Shown here piece by piece: positions 56,501 to 64,000 of a stretch of DNA of 64,000 bases. The notes under the pieces are model-generated. The model worked only from the letters and a program-made list of their open reading frames with translations, was not told the origin of the DNA and made no database searches. Made by a program: the position numbers and the translations under genes. Numbering within the stretch: the stretch's first letter is position 1; every line of letters starts with the position of its first letter. This DNA comes from Flavobacterium glycines (GTDB taxonomy: Bacteria; Bacteroidota; Bacteroidia; Flavobacteriales; Flavobacteriaceae): positions 25,309 to 89,308 of the forward strand of contig NZ_FNEO01000009.1 of assembly GCF_900100165.1 (NCBI RefSeq). The letters run 5' to 3'.

Positions 56501-56705
56501 TATTAAAAACACCTTCTAGTTTAGAGGTTACTTCTTGCTCAATAACCTTAGCTGAAGCATCATACCAACCAAAACTAATACTTATAGAGGGTAAATTATT
56601 GGATGGATTCAATTGCACACTCAATAACGGAATCATACTGGCTCCAATAATAGACAGGCAAATAAAACAAGTTAATACAGTAAACGATGGGATTTTTGAT
56701 TTCAT
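53559..56705 (-). CDS. Second RND-superfamily permease, divergent
   Basis: 1048 residues. It has the AcrB-type plan: one N-terminal helix, a periplasmic porter region, a helix block near residue 330-500 with GITISFGIMIDNCIIMIDHL, a second porter region and a final helix block (EQSNWGEWDKNN... CGISVNAALYIINDYNN). Its sequence is far from the first RND protein (59638-62733), and the porter regions show few canonical motifs. It is coupled to the signal peptidase gene (9-base gap) and lies before the 992-residue lipoprotein. It may export or help sort an envelope substrate. Confidence 0.85.
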   Translation of the reverse strand: MKSKIPSFTVLTCFICLSIIGASMIPLLSVQLNPSNNLPSISISFGWYDASAKVIEQEVTSKLEGVFNTVKGIKEINSNSNKESGSINLEFKKNTNLDAVRFEIANLIRQTYSELPNGVSYPQLSISGTNESASPILTYSINANESPYLIKKYTENHILPKLAIIKGVNKVYVYGADPFDWVVKYNSDQLLQLSISVNEIENAIRQYFETQQLGNGSFVSKNNAESQEIALVLSYKYEKEIDWENIPIKKIGDRIIYLKNIAKVQFKEAPMQSYFRINGKNSINLVVYAEKGANTIEVSNEVKEEIETIKQEIKGEYNLKLTNDTSQYIAEELKKIKEKMLFSLLILFVMILVTNKSVKYILILFLSIITNLLIAIIFYYLFKVELQLYSFAGITISFGIMIDNCIIMIDHLRNKGNKKVFLAILATTLTTAGALLSTFLLEESLQANLSDFTLVIAINIVVSLFVALLFVPALLEKLHINHKKKLFSRKRKRRVLKFTKYYYKLILAFKKPRLKWLFILILLLGFGLPIQLLPKTIEGEGFLEKKYNQTIGNDWFYDEVKPTLEKILGGSLRLFTDNVYENSHYSDPERTTLRVTGSMPEGCTIEQLNEVIIKMENYISSFGEVEMFETNIGSYKNSTISIYFKNENEFSGFPFKLKSLLESKVISLGGLDWSISGVGQGFSNALGADYKNNRIIIEGYNYDKLYAYAELLKAQLIANSSSRIKEVDITNGDSWGNANSYEYFLAFDNEKMAMAEVYQTGLYSCLINQTYAGGVTSFIHNNELQQVKMVSNQYQKVNVWDLKHVPISIGNNQYKLDQMAAIEKRKSGNSISKYNQQYQLTVEYNFIGTEPLAKKVREDNIEELKSKLPIGYRVFEQSNWGEWDKNNKKQYYFIFVVILIIFFICSILLESLKQPFAIISMIPISFIGVFLTFYLFDFNFDQGGYASFILLCGISVNAALYIINDYNNLKKEYPLRNSQWMYFKAFNYKIIPVMLTISSTMIGLIPFIWGGQNEAFWFSFAAGSIGGLLFSLVGIFIYLPIFCIKRSE

Positions 56706-56714
56706 ATATTTATT

Positions 56715-57884
56715 TTAAAGCATTTTGAAAATCCTGTCCCACTGAAATTCGTCATTTTTATTAGAAAATAAAACACATTGTATTTTGCCTATGATATTGG
56801 TTTCCGGGACAAAACCCCAGGCTCGAGAATCCATTGTCCCTTTTCTATTATCACCCATCATAAAATAATAATTTTGTTTGAATGTGTAGGTAGTAGCTCT
56901 TTTATTATTTATAAAATAAATACCCTTTAACTCCTTAATCTTGCAATTCTCAGAGCCACTAATTACTCTCTGATACAATGAAAAAGTTTCTGGATTCAAA
57001 TGTATTTGCATGCCTTTTTTAGGAACTATAAAAGGTCCCATAGTATCATAAGTCCATTGTTTATTGGGTACTTTACAAAATAGTCCATTATTTTCATTAA
57101 AAGAATCGAGTTGTATACTAACAGCGTTAATCAATTTTGCTTTTTTAAGTTGATCCAAATCATATTTCGATAGATTTGCTTCATAAAATTGATTGTCTAT
57201 TCTTTTTAACATCACATAACTTAAACCTACAGCATCTAAGTATTTATATAAATTCTGTTTGTTTTTAATGCTGAATTTATAATTGTTTCTTTCCGTAGCT
57301 ACAGGGGCAAAAAGCTTACTATTGGTATATACATTACCATCTTTAATTCTTAAAGTATCTCCTGCTAAAGCCATACAACGCTTTATCAAAATATATCCTT
57401 TGCTCCACGTAGAATTAAATACAAACACATCTCCTTGCTTTATTGTTGAAGTACCCGATAACCTTTTATAATCCCACCAATCTTCTTTTATTCTATTCTT
57501 TGCATTTTCATTAAAATAAAAAGCGATGTTGATCCAGGGAATTTCAAAAGGAGAACGAGGTAATCTTGGGCCGTATTTCAGTTTATTCACTACAATTACA
57601 TCCTGTGGATACAATAAATTTTCCATAGAGGAACTGGGTATTTTATAGATATCAAACGCTAATACTTTTATACAAATACTTGAGGATAACAACAAAAGAA
57701 AAAGGAAAACTCCCGTGATCATTTTTCTAAAAAAACCAAAAGGTATTAAAGAAATAAAATGTAATGTAAGTTTATAAATTACTATGAATAGAATAAGGAT
57801 AATAGCTAACCAAACCAAACCTAGTAATGATAAAAGTAGCACAGCTAAGGTTATGAGTAAAACTTTTTTGTTTGTTTTTGTCAT
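56715..57884 (-). CDS. lepB: Signal peptidase I (S26), extended
   Basis: 389 residues. Two N-terminal hydrophobic segments (about 8-50 and 55-78) are followed by the catalytic Ser86 in IYKIPSSSMENLL and Lys168 in YILIKRCMALAGDTL, then MMGDNRKGTMDSRAWGFVPE. The Ser-Lys pair and the GDNR box are intact. It is longer than the E. coli enzyme because of an insert between Ser and Lys. Placement between tolC-like and RND genes, with 15- and 9-base gaps, suggests a dedicated peptidase for exported substrates of this cluster rather than the housekeeping copy. Confidence 0.93.
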   Translation of the reverse strand: MTKTNKKVLLITLAVLLLSLLGLVWLAIILILFIVIYKLTLHFISLIPFGFFRKMITGVFLFLLLLSSSICIKVLAFDIYKIPSSSMENLLYPQDVIVVNKLKYGPRLPRSPFEIPWINIAFYFNENAKNRIKEDWWDYKRLSGTSTIKQGDVFVFNSTWSKGYILIKRCMALAGDTLRIKDGNVYTNSKLFAPVATERNNYKFSIKNKQNLYKYLDAVGLSYVMLKRIDNQFYEANLSKYDLDQLKKAKLINAVSIQLDSFNENNGLFCKVPNKQWTYDTMGPFIVPKKGMQIHLNPETFSLYQRVISGSENCKIKELKGIYFINNKRATTYTFKQNYYFMMGDNRKGTMDSRAWGFVPETNIIGKIQCVLFSNKNDEFQWDRIFKML

Positions 57885-57899
57885 TTATATTTATCTAAT

Positions 57900-59414
57900 T
57901 TATTTATCCAATATTTCATCAAAGTTTTTACTAATGGTACTTTTATTCTGAAAATCGTAAAGGGTCAATTGCTGTACTTCATAATAAAACTTCCAATAAT
58001 TGTATAAACTCGTTATGTAATTTTCAGAAGCTGCTTGCCATGCTTTTCTGGCGCTGGTGAGTCGTAATAAATCGATACTTCCTGATAGAAAACGTTTTTC
58101 GGTTATATCATAAGATGATTTTGAGATTTCGCTGGTTCGTAAAGCTCCTGTTACCAATTGTCTTTGAAGGTTAAAATCTATAATTTTCAAGCTTAATTGC
58201 TGACTTAGCTTGTCACTTTCTTGTTGTACCTCGATTTCACTCACTTCATTGTTCATTTTAGCCGTTTTGATGTTTCCTTTACGCTCTCCCCAATCTAAGA
58301 TGGGGATATTCATTTGGATACTAATCATTTGTTGGTCTAATAATCTACCATACGCATCTCTAAAAGTATTCGCATTTTGATTCAAACCATAACTTCCTCT
58401 CAAAGACAAATCAAAACGGTTTTCCTTGATTACTTTATCCAAATCTCTTTGAGCTTCCATCTTTTTTATTTTTAAGTTAAAAATTTCAGGATTATTTGCT
58501 TCAGCTAATGCAATAGCTTCTTTAATATCAATTTGTAAATCGGAAATCAATTCGGGCAACTGTGGCTGGGAATACAAAGGACTTTCATCTCTTAAAAATA
58601 ATTTTAATTCCGATTCTGCCTTTTCTAATTCTCTCTCATTCTGCGTTAAATTAGTTTCAGCATTATACACGTCTAATTCCAGATTAAGCACATCGTCTTT
58701 CTCTATAGAACCTAATTCATATCTTTTTTTCCCTATTTTAAAAAGTTTTTGTGTACTTAATACATTCTCTTGAGCTAATTCCACTCTTTTACTGGTTGAA
58801 GCCCAATTAAAAAAATAATTAACTGCTTTTAATTTAATATCCTGCAATTCATAGAGGTATTCTTTTTTAGCGCGTTCAAATTGAAGAGGGGAAATTTTAT
58901 GTGCCCATTTGAAACTATTAAAAGCCATTATGGGTTGGATCACTCCAATACGGATAGGAGTGGCAGTAAAATCCTTAGAATCAACTAGTCCGTAATTAGC
59001 TAGGCGGTTAAAACTGGAATTCACATAAAATGTTGCCCCAGTCGCTTTAACATTCTGATTGATGCTAAGATTCCCATAAGAGTTTAAATTTTGTTGTGGT
59101 CGATAGACATCAATGTTATTTCCTGAATCGTATCTTTTTAATACCGATTTATTATAGGTCAGTGGTTCCAGTTCTAAATTCATTTTAGGCAATACACTTG
59201 CTTTAAACGATCTAAACTGCCAATAACTTGCGCCATATTGTTGTTTGGCTTTAAAAGCATCTAAGGATTTTTTACTTGCAATAGCAATGATATCCTCAAG
59301 TGATACTTTTTGTTTATTCTCTTCTATTTTGTTTGTGTTTTGAGCCGTATTTTGTAAGCTGTATAACCCAAAACTAAAAAGTAAAATCAGATGTGTGTTT
59401 TTAATAAAATTCAT
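57900..59414 (-). CDS. TolC-family outer-membrane channel
   Basis: 504 residues with a signal peptide (1-25, LYSLQNTAQ). The two OEP repeats are visible as long helical pairs, e.g. KRYELGSIEKDDVLNLELDVYNAETNLTQNERELEKAESELK and its C-terminal counterpart KRFLSGSIDLLRLTSARKAWQAASENYITSLYNYW. It forms the trimeric outer-membrane channel for the HlyD/RND complex encoded upstream on the same strand. Confidence 0.93.
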   Translation of the reverse strand: MNFIKNTHLILLFSFGLYSLQNTAQNTNKIEENKQKVSLEDIIAIASKKSLDAFKAKQQYGASYWQFRSFKASVLPKMNLELEPLTYNKSVLKRYDSGNNIDVYRPQQNLNSYGNLSINQNVKATGATFYVNSSFNRLANYGLVDSKDFTATPIRIGVIQPIMAFNSFKWAHKISPLQFERAKKEYLYELQDIKLKAVNYFFNWASTSKRVELAQENVLSTQKLFKIGKKRYELGSIEKDDVLNLELDVYNAETNLTQNERELEKAESELKLFLRDESPLYSQPQLPELISDLQIDIKEAIALAEANNPEIFNLKIKKMEAQRDLDKVIKENRFDLSLRGSYGLNQNANTFRDAYGRLLDQQMISIQMNIPILDWGERKGNIKTAKMNNEVSEIEVQQESDKLSQQLSLKIIDFNLQRQLVTGALRTSEISKSSYDITEKRFLSGSIDLLRLTSARKAWQAASENYITSLYNYWKFYYEVQQLTLYDFQNKSTISKNFDEILDK

Positions 59415-59460
59415 TATTTATAAAATTGAATGTTCATAACCTTACCTTAGAAACCTTTTT

Positions 59461-59517
59461 AAAATTCATCAAAATCAATTCCCCCTAACCCTAAAGGGTA
59501 TAATTTTGATGAATTTT
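59461..59517. repeat. Inverted repeat between RND and tolC-like genes
   Basis: Arms 59461-59475 and 59503-59517 are a perfect 15-bp inverted repeat enclosing ACCCTAAAGGGT. On either strand it could act as an attenuator or RNA-stability hairpin in the export operon. Confidence 0.7.
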
Positions 59518-59588
59518 TAATAAATTTTTCGCCCTTTAAGGACGGAAAAAAGCAACTTTATTTTTTTTAATAAATTTAAACTGCCCTT

Positions 59589-59652
59589 GTAACTTATAAT
59601 CCATAACTCATAACCCATAACCGATAACTTATAACTCTTAACCCTTAACTCT
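59589..59652. repeat. Degenerate tandem repeat, period about 10 (ATAACTCATA)
   Basis: Units such as ATAACTCATA, ACCCATAACC, GATAACTTAT and AACTCTTAAC run through the last codons and the stop of the RND gene. It is word-like repeat DNA of a kind found in other intergenic sites here. Confidence 0.6.
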
Positions 59653-62600
59653 CCTAGCTTTCCTCTCCATACTTTCAGCAAAATAGTAATAACACAATGG
59701 GGTAAAATAAAGGCTTATTATAGTTCCTAATATCATTCCTCCTGTTAATACCGTTGCTAATGGTGCTTGTAATTCGGCTCCTAAACCACCTGTAAAAAGA
59801 AGCGGTACAACTGCCAGAATAGTAGTCAAACTGGTCATTAATATGGGTTTTAGCCTTCGTTGTCCTGCAATTAGCAGCGCTTTTAGAATAGAATTCCCTT
59901 GGCGTTGCAATTGGATAATAGTATCTATTTTCAGGATGGAATCATTAATTACAATCCCGCTCATTACCACAATACCTATCATGGACATTAAATTAAGACT
60001 CATCCCAAAAATTGTCAACAACAAAAAAGCCCCCGCCAAATCCAGCGGAATTTCGATTAATATAATCAAAGGTAGCACGAGAGATTCAAATTGAGAAGCC
60101 AAGATGAAGTAAAGCAGCAGCAATGAAATTAATAAAACAGCGATTAATTCACCCATTAATTCCTTGTTGCTAAAAAAACTACCACTAAAGGAAACGGTAT
60201 ACAATTTATTGTCTTTTACCACATTTTTCACGGTAGTAATGATGTGATTTACATTGTCTTCATTGGTATTTAATTCTATAGGGTAATATTCACCTTCAAT
60301 ACCTCCAGTAATGGTTTTCATATCCTGAGAGTTGACCGCCTTAATAAAATCACTGGCATGAAATACGGCTCCATCGTCAGATAGTACCGTGGTTTCGCTT
60401 AAGACCTGCTCAATTGTTTTGCTTTCTCCTCCAAGGATGACAGGGACAAAATTTTGATTGTCAATTACCGATAAAATTTCACGTTCATTAAAAGCACTTT
60501 TTAAAACATAAAATAGTGCATTAGCCGATACGCTGTATGTCATTAATTTTTCCTGATTTGCTATAAGATTAATGTGTTCCTGCCATGCAATAGGATTTAA
60601 TTGTATGTCGTCAACATTTTGCTGCACCTGACCCCAAACTTTTTTTAATTGTTCGTTTTGTGCACTTCCTATATTGGCTACATTTCGCAATCGGGCAACC
60701 AATACTTCTTGCTTGTCTGAGAAAATCATATTGAAAATATTGTCCACATTGCTATAGGAAACAACGGCTCCGGCGTGTTCTTTTTGGAGAAAAAGAGTCA
60801 TTTCTTTTTTAACTTTCGCTAGTTTTTCGGGAGAATTACAGCGAATATAAATCGCACTTTCTGAAGATAAAGAAGTCGATTCTTTGTCTAAAATAAATTG
60901 TTGTGAACCTACTAATGCGGTATAATTCAGGATATCTTTTTTTATAGGTTTTAGTAATTCTAATACCCTTCTTTTATTTTCTTCGACATTAATTTGCTTG
61001 TTCCAGTCAATTTTTAATACCGTTTCGGTTTTGGTTAAATAAGGCATCTGCGTTTTGGGAAGAAATTGAAATAAAATAACACCACTTACCAGTAATAGAA
61101 TACAAATACTCCAACACAATTTTTGTTTTCTCATTACAAAACGAAATCCTTTTTCGTATAATTCGGCATAATCCAAAGTATTCGTTTTTTCAAGAAAACG
61201 TTCCATTCTGCTTTTCTTTCCAGTATCTTTCAAATGAAAAAGATGGTATAATAACGGCACTAAAGTAACGGAGACCAATAGGGAAACAAACAATCCTATC
61301 GTTATCGCCATAGCCTGATCATAAAACAAAGCCCCCGAAATACCACTTAAAAAAGACAATGGTAAAAAAACAGAACAGGTAGTCAAAACCGAGGAAAGTA
61401 ATGGTTTGATCACTTCATTAGCTCCTAAAACACAGGCTTGCATCAAAGGGTATTTTTGCTCTCTGTATTGTATAATATTTTCAATTACAATAATGGAGTT
61501 GTCAATCATCAAACCAATTCCTAAAATTAATCCCGACAACGAAATAATATTGATAGAAATATCAAAAACATAGAAAAAGGCTAAACTAATTATCAAAGAA
61601 ACAGGCACTGATATTCCTATCAGTAGAGGAGATTTGACATCTTTCAAAAACAAAAACATGATGGCAAATGCCAATAAAATACCCCATACCAAGTCTTGTT
61701 TGATATTGGATATGGCTACATCCAACAATTGGGTTTGATCTCTGGTTACCGAAAAATCTATTTCTGGATAATCCTTTTTTAGCCTTTCGACTAGCGAGTT
61801 CAACGATGATTTTAAGTTTTCCATTCGAGCATCACTTTGCTGAATGATAGCCATAGTAATGGCTTCTTTATCATCCGACAAAACCAATCCCGTACGCTTT
61901 TTTGGATGCTCAATAACTTGAGCCAAATCTTTTAGCTGGAAAAGGCGATCGCTTTTTTTGATATAAATAGCTTCAATTTCTTTAATAGTGTTCAGGCTGG
62001 ATCCTAAGCGAACATTGTATTGGTATTGATTGTCTTTAATGAGTAAACTCCCCACCTCAACATCATACGCTTTGATGGCAGATTCCAATTCGTTCAAACT
62101 AATTCCCAAAGCATTTAATTTTTCTGTATCAGGAATAATTCGAATTTCTGAAAAAACCAATCCGCTTACATCTACCATAGCCACTTCCTCTACTTGCTCA
62201 ATGCGTTTGCGAATCACCTGATTGGCAAAACGACTAAAATTCACAAATTGTTGAGAAACAGGATACAGATCAGTATTAGAAACGGTAGGGATTTCTTTGT
62301 TTTTTAAAATCAGACTTAAATAAAAAACAGGCACATCAGTAATATTAGCCTTAATTACTTTAGGACGTTTGACTGTTTTGGGAAGACTTCCCGTAGCACG
62401 GTCAATTTTTTCATTGACTTCAATAAAGGAGTAATCAATTTTAGTTCCTTGTTCAAATTGCAACCGAATGATGCCATTTCCATTGCTAGATTCTGTTTTC
62501 AAATCTTTCAGATGACTTACTTGCATTAAGTTGGAACGCAAATTTTTTATAATAACATCTTCTACCTGCCTTGCCGACATATTATCGGCTTCAACCTGTA

Positions 62601-62733
62601 CTGTAATTTCTGGAATGTCAATATTAGGCATCAAAGCTACTGGGATAAAACCAAACGCGTACAGCCCTAAAATAAGCATGCAAAGCGTAGTCATTAAAAC
62701 AGCAATGGGCTTATTGATTAAAATTTTTACCAT
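59638..62733 (-). CDS. RND-family efflux permease
   Basis: 1031 residues. It has the HAE1-type RND plan: N-terminal helix (PIAVLMTTLCMLILGLYAFG), FIPVALMPNIDIPEITVQVE, porter domain, helix block with GLILGIGLMIDNSIIVIENI (the proton-path Asp region), second half with FYPIELNTNEDN... and helices ending in AVVPLLFTGGLGAELQAPLATVLTGGMILGT. It forms a tripartite pump with the HlyD protein and the TolC channel. The substrate is not evident; the heavy-metal motifs of CusA are absent, so a small molecule or lipid is more likely. Confidence 0.92.
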   Translation of the reverse strand: MVKILINKPIAVLMTTLCMLILGLYAFGFIPVALMPNIDIPEITVQVEADNMSARQVEDVIIKNLRSNLMQVSHLKDLKTESSNGNGIIRLQFEQGTKIDYSFIEVNEKIDRATGSLPKTVKRPKVIKANITDVPVFYLSLILKNKEIPTVSNTDLYPVSQQFVNFSRFANQVIRKRIEQVEEVAMVDVSGLVFSEIRIIPDTEKLNALGISLNELESAIKAYDVEVGSLLIKDNQYQYNVRLGSSLNTIKEIEAIYIKKSDRLFQLKDLAQVIEHPKKRTGLVLSDDKEAITMAIIQQSDARMENLKSSLNSLVERLKKDYPEIDFSVTRDQTQLLDVAISNIKQDLVWGILLAFAIMFLFLKDVKSPLLIGISVPVSLIISLAFFYVFDISINIISLSGLILGIGLMIDNSIIVIENIIQYREQKYPLMQACVLGANEVIKPLLSSVLTTCSVFLPLSFLSGISGALFYDQAMAITIGLFVSLLVSVTLVPLLYHLFHLKDTGKKSRMERFLEKTNTLDYAELYEKGFRFVMRKQKLCWSICILLLVSGVILFQFLPKTQMPYLTKTETVLKIDWNKQINVEENKRRVLELLKPIKKDILNYTALVGSQQFILDKESTSLSSESAIYIRCNSPEKLAKVKKEMTLFLQKEHAGAVVSYSNVDNIFNMIFSDKQEVLVARLRNVANIGSAQNEQLKKVWGQVQQNVDDIQLNPIAWQEHINLIANQEKLMTYSVSANALFYVLKSAFNEREILSVIDNQNFVPVILGGESKTIEQVLSETTVLSDDGAVFHASDFIKAVNSQDMKTITGGIEGEYYPIELNTNEDNVNHIITTVKNVVKDNKLYTVSFSGSFFSNKELMGELIAVLLISLLLLYFILASQFESLVLPLIILIEIPLDLAGAFLLLTIFGMSLNLMSMIGIVVMSGIVINDSILKIDTIIQLQRQGNSILKALLIAGQRRLKPILMTSLTTILAVVPLLFTGGLGAELQAPLATVLTGGMILGTIISLYFTPLCYYYFAESMERKARRVKG

Positions 62734-62888
62734 AAGAGGTTATTAGTATTCAATTGTTAGTTAATAGTTGTCAGTTGTTGGTGGATAAACGAGAAATTAC
62801 ATTTTTTAACGAAAATTTGAAAAATCTGCATAAATCCGAATTTTTTCAAAAAACTAATTATTAAATTCGAATGTCCTGTTACTGATTT

Positions 62889-64000
62889 TTATTTTTGAGA
62901 TTTAAGCACTACTTCACTATGATGCGCTAAATTCAAATTCCCACCGACAATCACGGTGTCTCCAGGGTTTAAAGTTGCACTGCTTTTATCGGGATGGGCA
63001 ATTACTGCATAGGAACTGCTATTTTCTAAAGTGGTTTGTACATACGTCCAATAGGCTTTTCCATCAATAACTTTAAACAATACTTCCTGATTGTCTCTTA
63101 AAACTACTGCTGATTTTGGGACTACCAATTGTCTTTTTACTTCTTTCTCAATACGGACTTTCATATTCATCCCTTCGGTCAATTTTCCGTCATTTTTCAC
63201 AACCGCTTTTACCAAGATCGTTCCATTTTTTTCTATCAATGGATTTATGGAAGAGATATGTCCGCTATAGGTTTTAGCCAATGCAAAAGGAACTATTTGT
63301 ACACTGCTGTTCAAGGCTACATCGCTCATTTCGGATTCTATCAAATAAAATTCTACCTCAAAAACCGAATCATCAATCAGGGTCATAAAATTTTTTCCAG
63401 CATTTACATTCTCATAAACCCTGTTCTCTATATTAGCCACTTTTCCACTAAAAGGAGCTATTAATCTGGTGGATTGTAATTCAAATCGTGCGGTTTTTAA
63501 TTCTAACAATGCGGCATCATAACCTGTTCTACTGGCTACCATGTCATAGATGGGCCTGGGAATACTGTCTTTCTTGGTGGTAAAAATCCCTCTACCTACC
63601 AACATGTCCTCAAACTGAAATTTGGCTTTTTCCAAGTCGATTTCGGCTCTGGCGAGTCTTTGTTGATATTTGAATGAATTTAAACATGCCAACAATTGCC
63701 CTTTATGAACAAAATCTCCATTTTTCACATACAAATGTTCCAGTTTATCACTGACCTCAAACTGCACACTGTTTTTTTGAGATGCGATAATTTTACCGTT
63801 ACTGACCAACTCTTTTTGAAAAGATTCATTTTTCAACACCATGGTTTCTACTTCATACTTTTCGGCTACATATTTATTTTTTTCGATGGTAGTTTCATTG
63901 GCAGCTTTAGATTTGGCACAGCTATGAAAAAACAAAGAACTAATTATTAAAAAAGATAGAATTTTTAGCTTGGTTATTTTTGGGTAAGCATTTTTACTCA
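62889..64000 (-). CDS. HlyD/RND periplasmic adaptor, lipoprotein, start just off right edge
   Basis: The frame is open past the TTG at 63935 to the window end: SKNAYPKITKLKILSFLIISSLFFHSC. Base 64000 is the T of what is probably an initiator TG, so the ATG straddles the edge. The lipidated Cys follows the hydrophobic segment LFFHS. The adaptor core has a barrel-sandwich hybrid with FEVSDKLEHLYVKNGDFVHKGQLLACLN, a short hairpin, a second lipoyl half with IAPFSGKVANIENRVYENVNAGK, and a C-terminal beta-barrel. It links the RND pump to the TolC channel. First visible gene of the minus-strand export operon. Confidence 0.9.
   Translation of the reverse strand, partial: SKNAYPKITKLKILSFLIISSLFFHSCAKSKAANETTIEKNKYVAEKYEVETMVLKNESFQKELVSNGKIIASQKNSVQFEVSDKLEHLYVKNGDFVHKGQLLACLNSFKYQQRLARAEIDLEKAKFQFEDMLVGRGIFTTKKDSIPRPIYDMVASRTGYDAALLELKTARFELQSTRLIAPFSGKVANIENRVYENVNAGKNFMTLIDDSVFEVEFYLIESEMSDVALNSSVQIVPFALAKTYSGHISSINPLIEKNGTILVKAVVKNDGKLTEGMNMKVRIEKEVKRQLVVPKSAVVLRDNQEVLFKVIDGKAYWTYVQTTLENSSSYAVIAHPDKSSATLNPGDTVIVGGNLNLAHHSEVVLKSQK

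Noticed and set aside
57236..57260. Extra FNR-type site in the signal peptidase gene (TAAGTATTTATATAAA)
   Set aside because: It has two mismatches in the second half-site and lies inside coding sequence.
1..64000. CRISPR arrays, insertion sequences, tRNA or rRNA genes
   Set aside because: No regularly spaced direct repeats, no transposase frame with terminal inverted repeats and no cloverleaf besides the tmRNA ends were seen.

Overview
The window looks like chromosome from a Flavobacterium-type member of the Bacteroidetes. The evidence is AT-rich intergenic DNA, near absence of Shine-Dalgarno sequences, several promoters with the TAnnTTTG -7 element, TonB-dependent receptors with N-terminal carboxypeptidase-regulatory domains, and Bacteroidetes-type accessory families. 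There are about 48 protein-coding genes, one tmRNA (ssrA), no rRNA or tRNA genes, no CRISPR array and no intact insertion sequence.

Layout. 1-4.5 kb: minus-strand run of secreted MG2/TonB-plug-like proteins, two of them tandem paralogues, the first cut by the window edge. 4.8-9.7 kb: menD, a periplasmic glutathione peroxidase and a TonB-dependent receptor, divergent from an ECF sigma/RskA-type anti-sigma pair (9.9-11.2 kb). 11.3-15.0 kb: a tRNA-dihydrouridine synthase, a short chlorite dismutase with both key residues, and a hybrid histidine kinase. 15.1-31.9 kb: a nitrate-assimilation block with an ABC nitrate importer, a nitrate reductase fused to its own NADH-diaphorase and [2Fe-2S] domain, a NirA/CobG-like protein fused to rubredoxin, and an eight-gene molybdenum-cofactor operon that also carries the siroheme enzyme SUMT. 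32.1-48.3 kb: arginase and ornithine aminotransferase, an M28 peptidase, two HAD phosphatases, an FNR-type regulator, menE, a CPBP protease, an ArsC-like protein, a TonB receptor, fumC, a saccharopine-dehydrogenase-like enzyme and a serine hydrolase. 48.4-50.1 kb: ssrA followed by wreckage of a mobile element (frameshifted HigA antitoxin, PcfJ fragment). 50.5-64 kb: a minus-strand export cluster (HlyD lipoprotein, RND pump, TolC, signal peptidase I, a second RND protein, and a 992-residue lipoprotein combining carbohydrate-binding, ricin-like, transglutaminase-like and discoidin-like regions).

How it fits together. A 16-bp site TA(A/C)GTA-N4-TAC(T/G)TA lies upstream of the nitrate importer, the nitrate reductase, the molybdenum-cofactor operon and the FNR-type regulator itself. 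It has the 5-4-5 geometry of FNR sites. The regulator has four cysteines at FNR [4Fe-4S] ligand spacing and keeps the FNR recognition-helix Glu and Arg. The simplest reading is an autoregulated FNR-type nitrate regulon with a changed operator. The nearby chlorite dismutase could protect this pathway from chlorite made when nitrate reductase acts on chlorate.

The window also carries an intergenic family of nested palindromes, often beside gene ends. The less familiar parts are the RND/signal peptidase/lipoprotein cluster and the NirA-like-rubredoxin protein, which has the reductase fold pattern but no siroheme cysteine motif.
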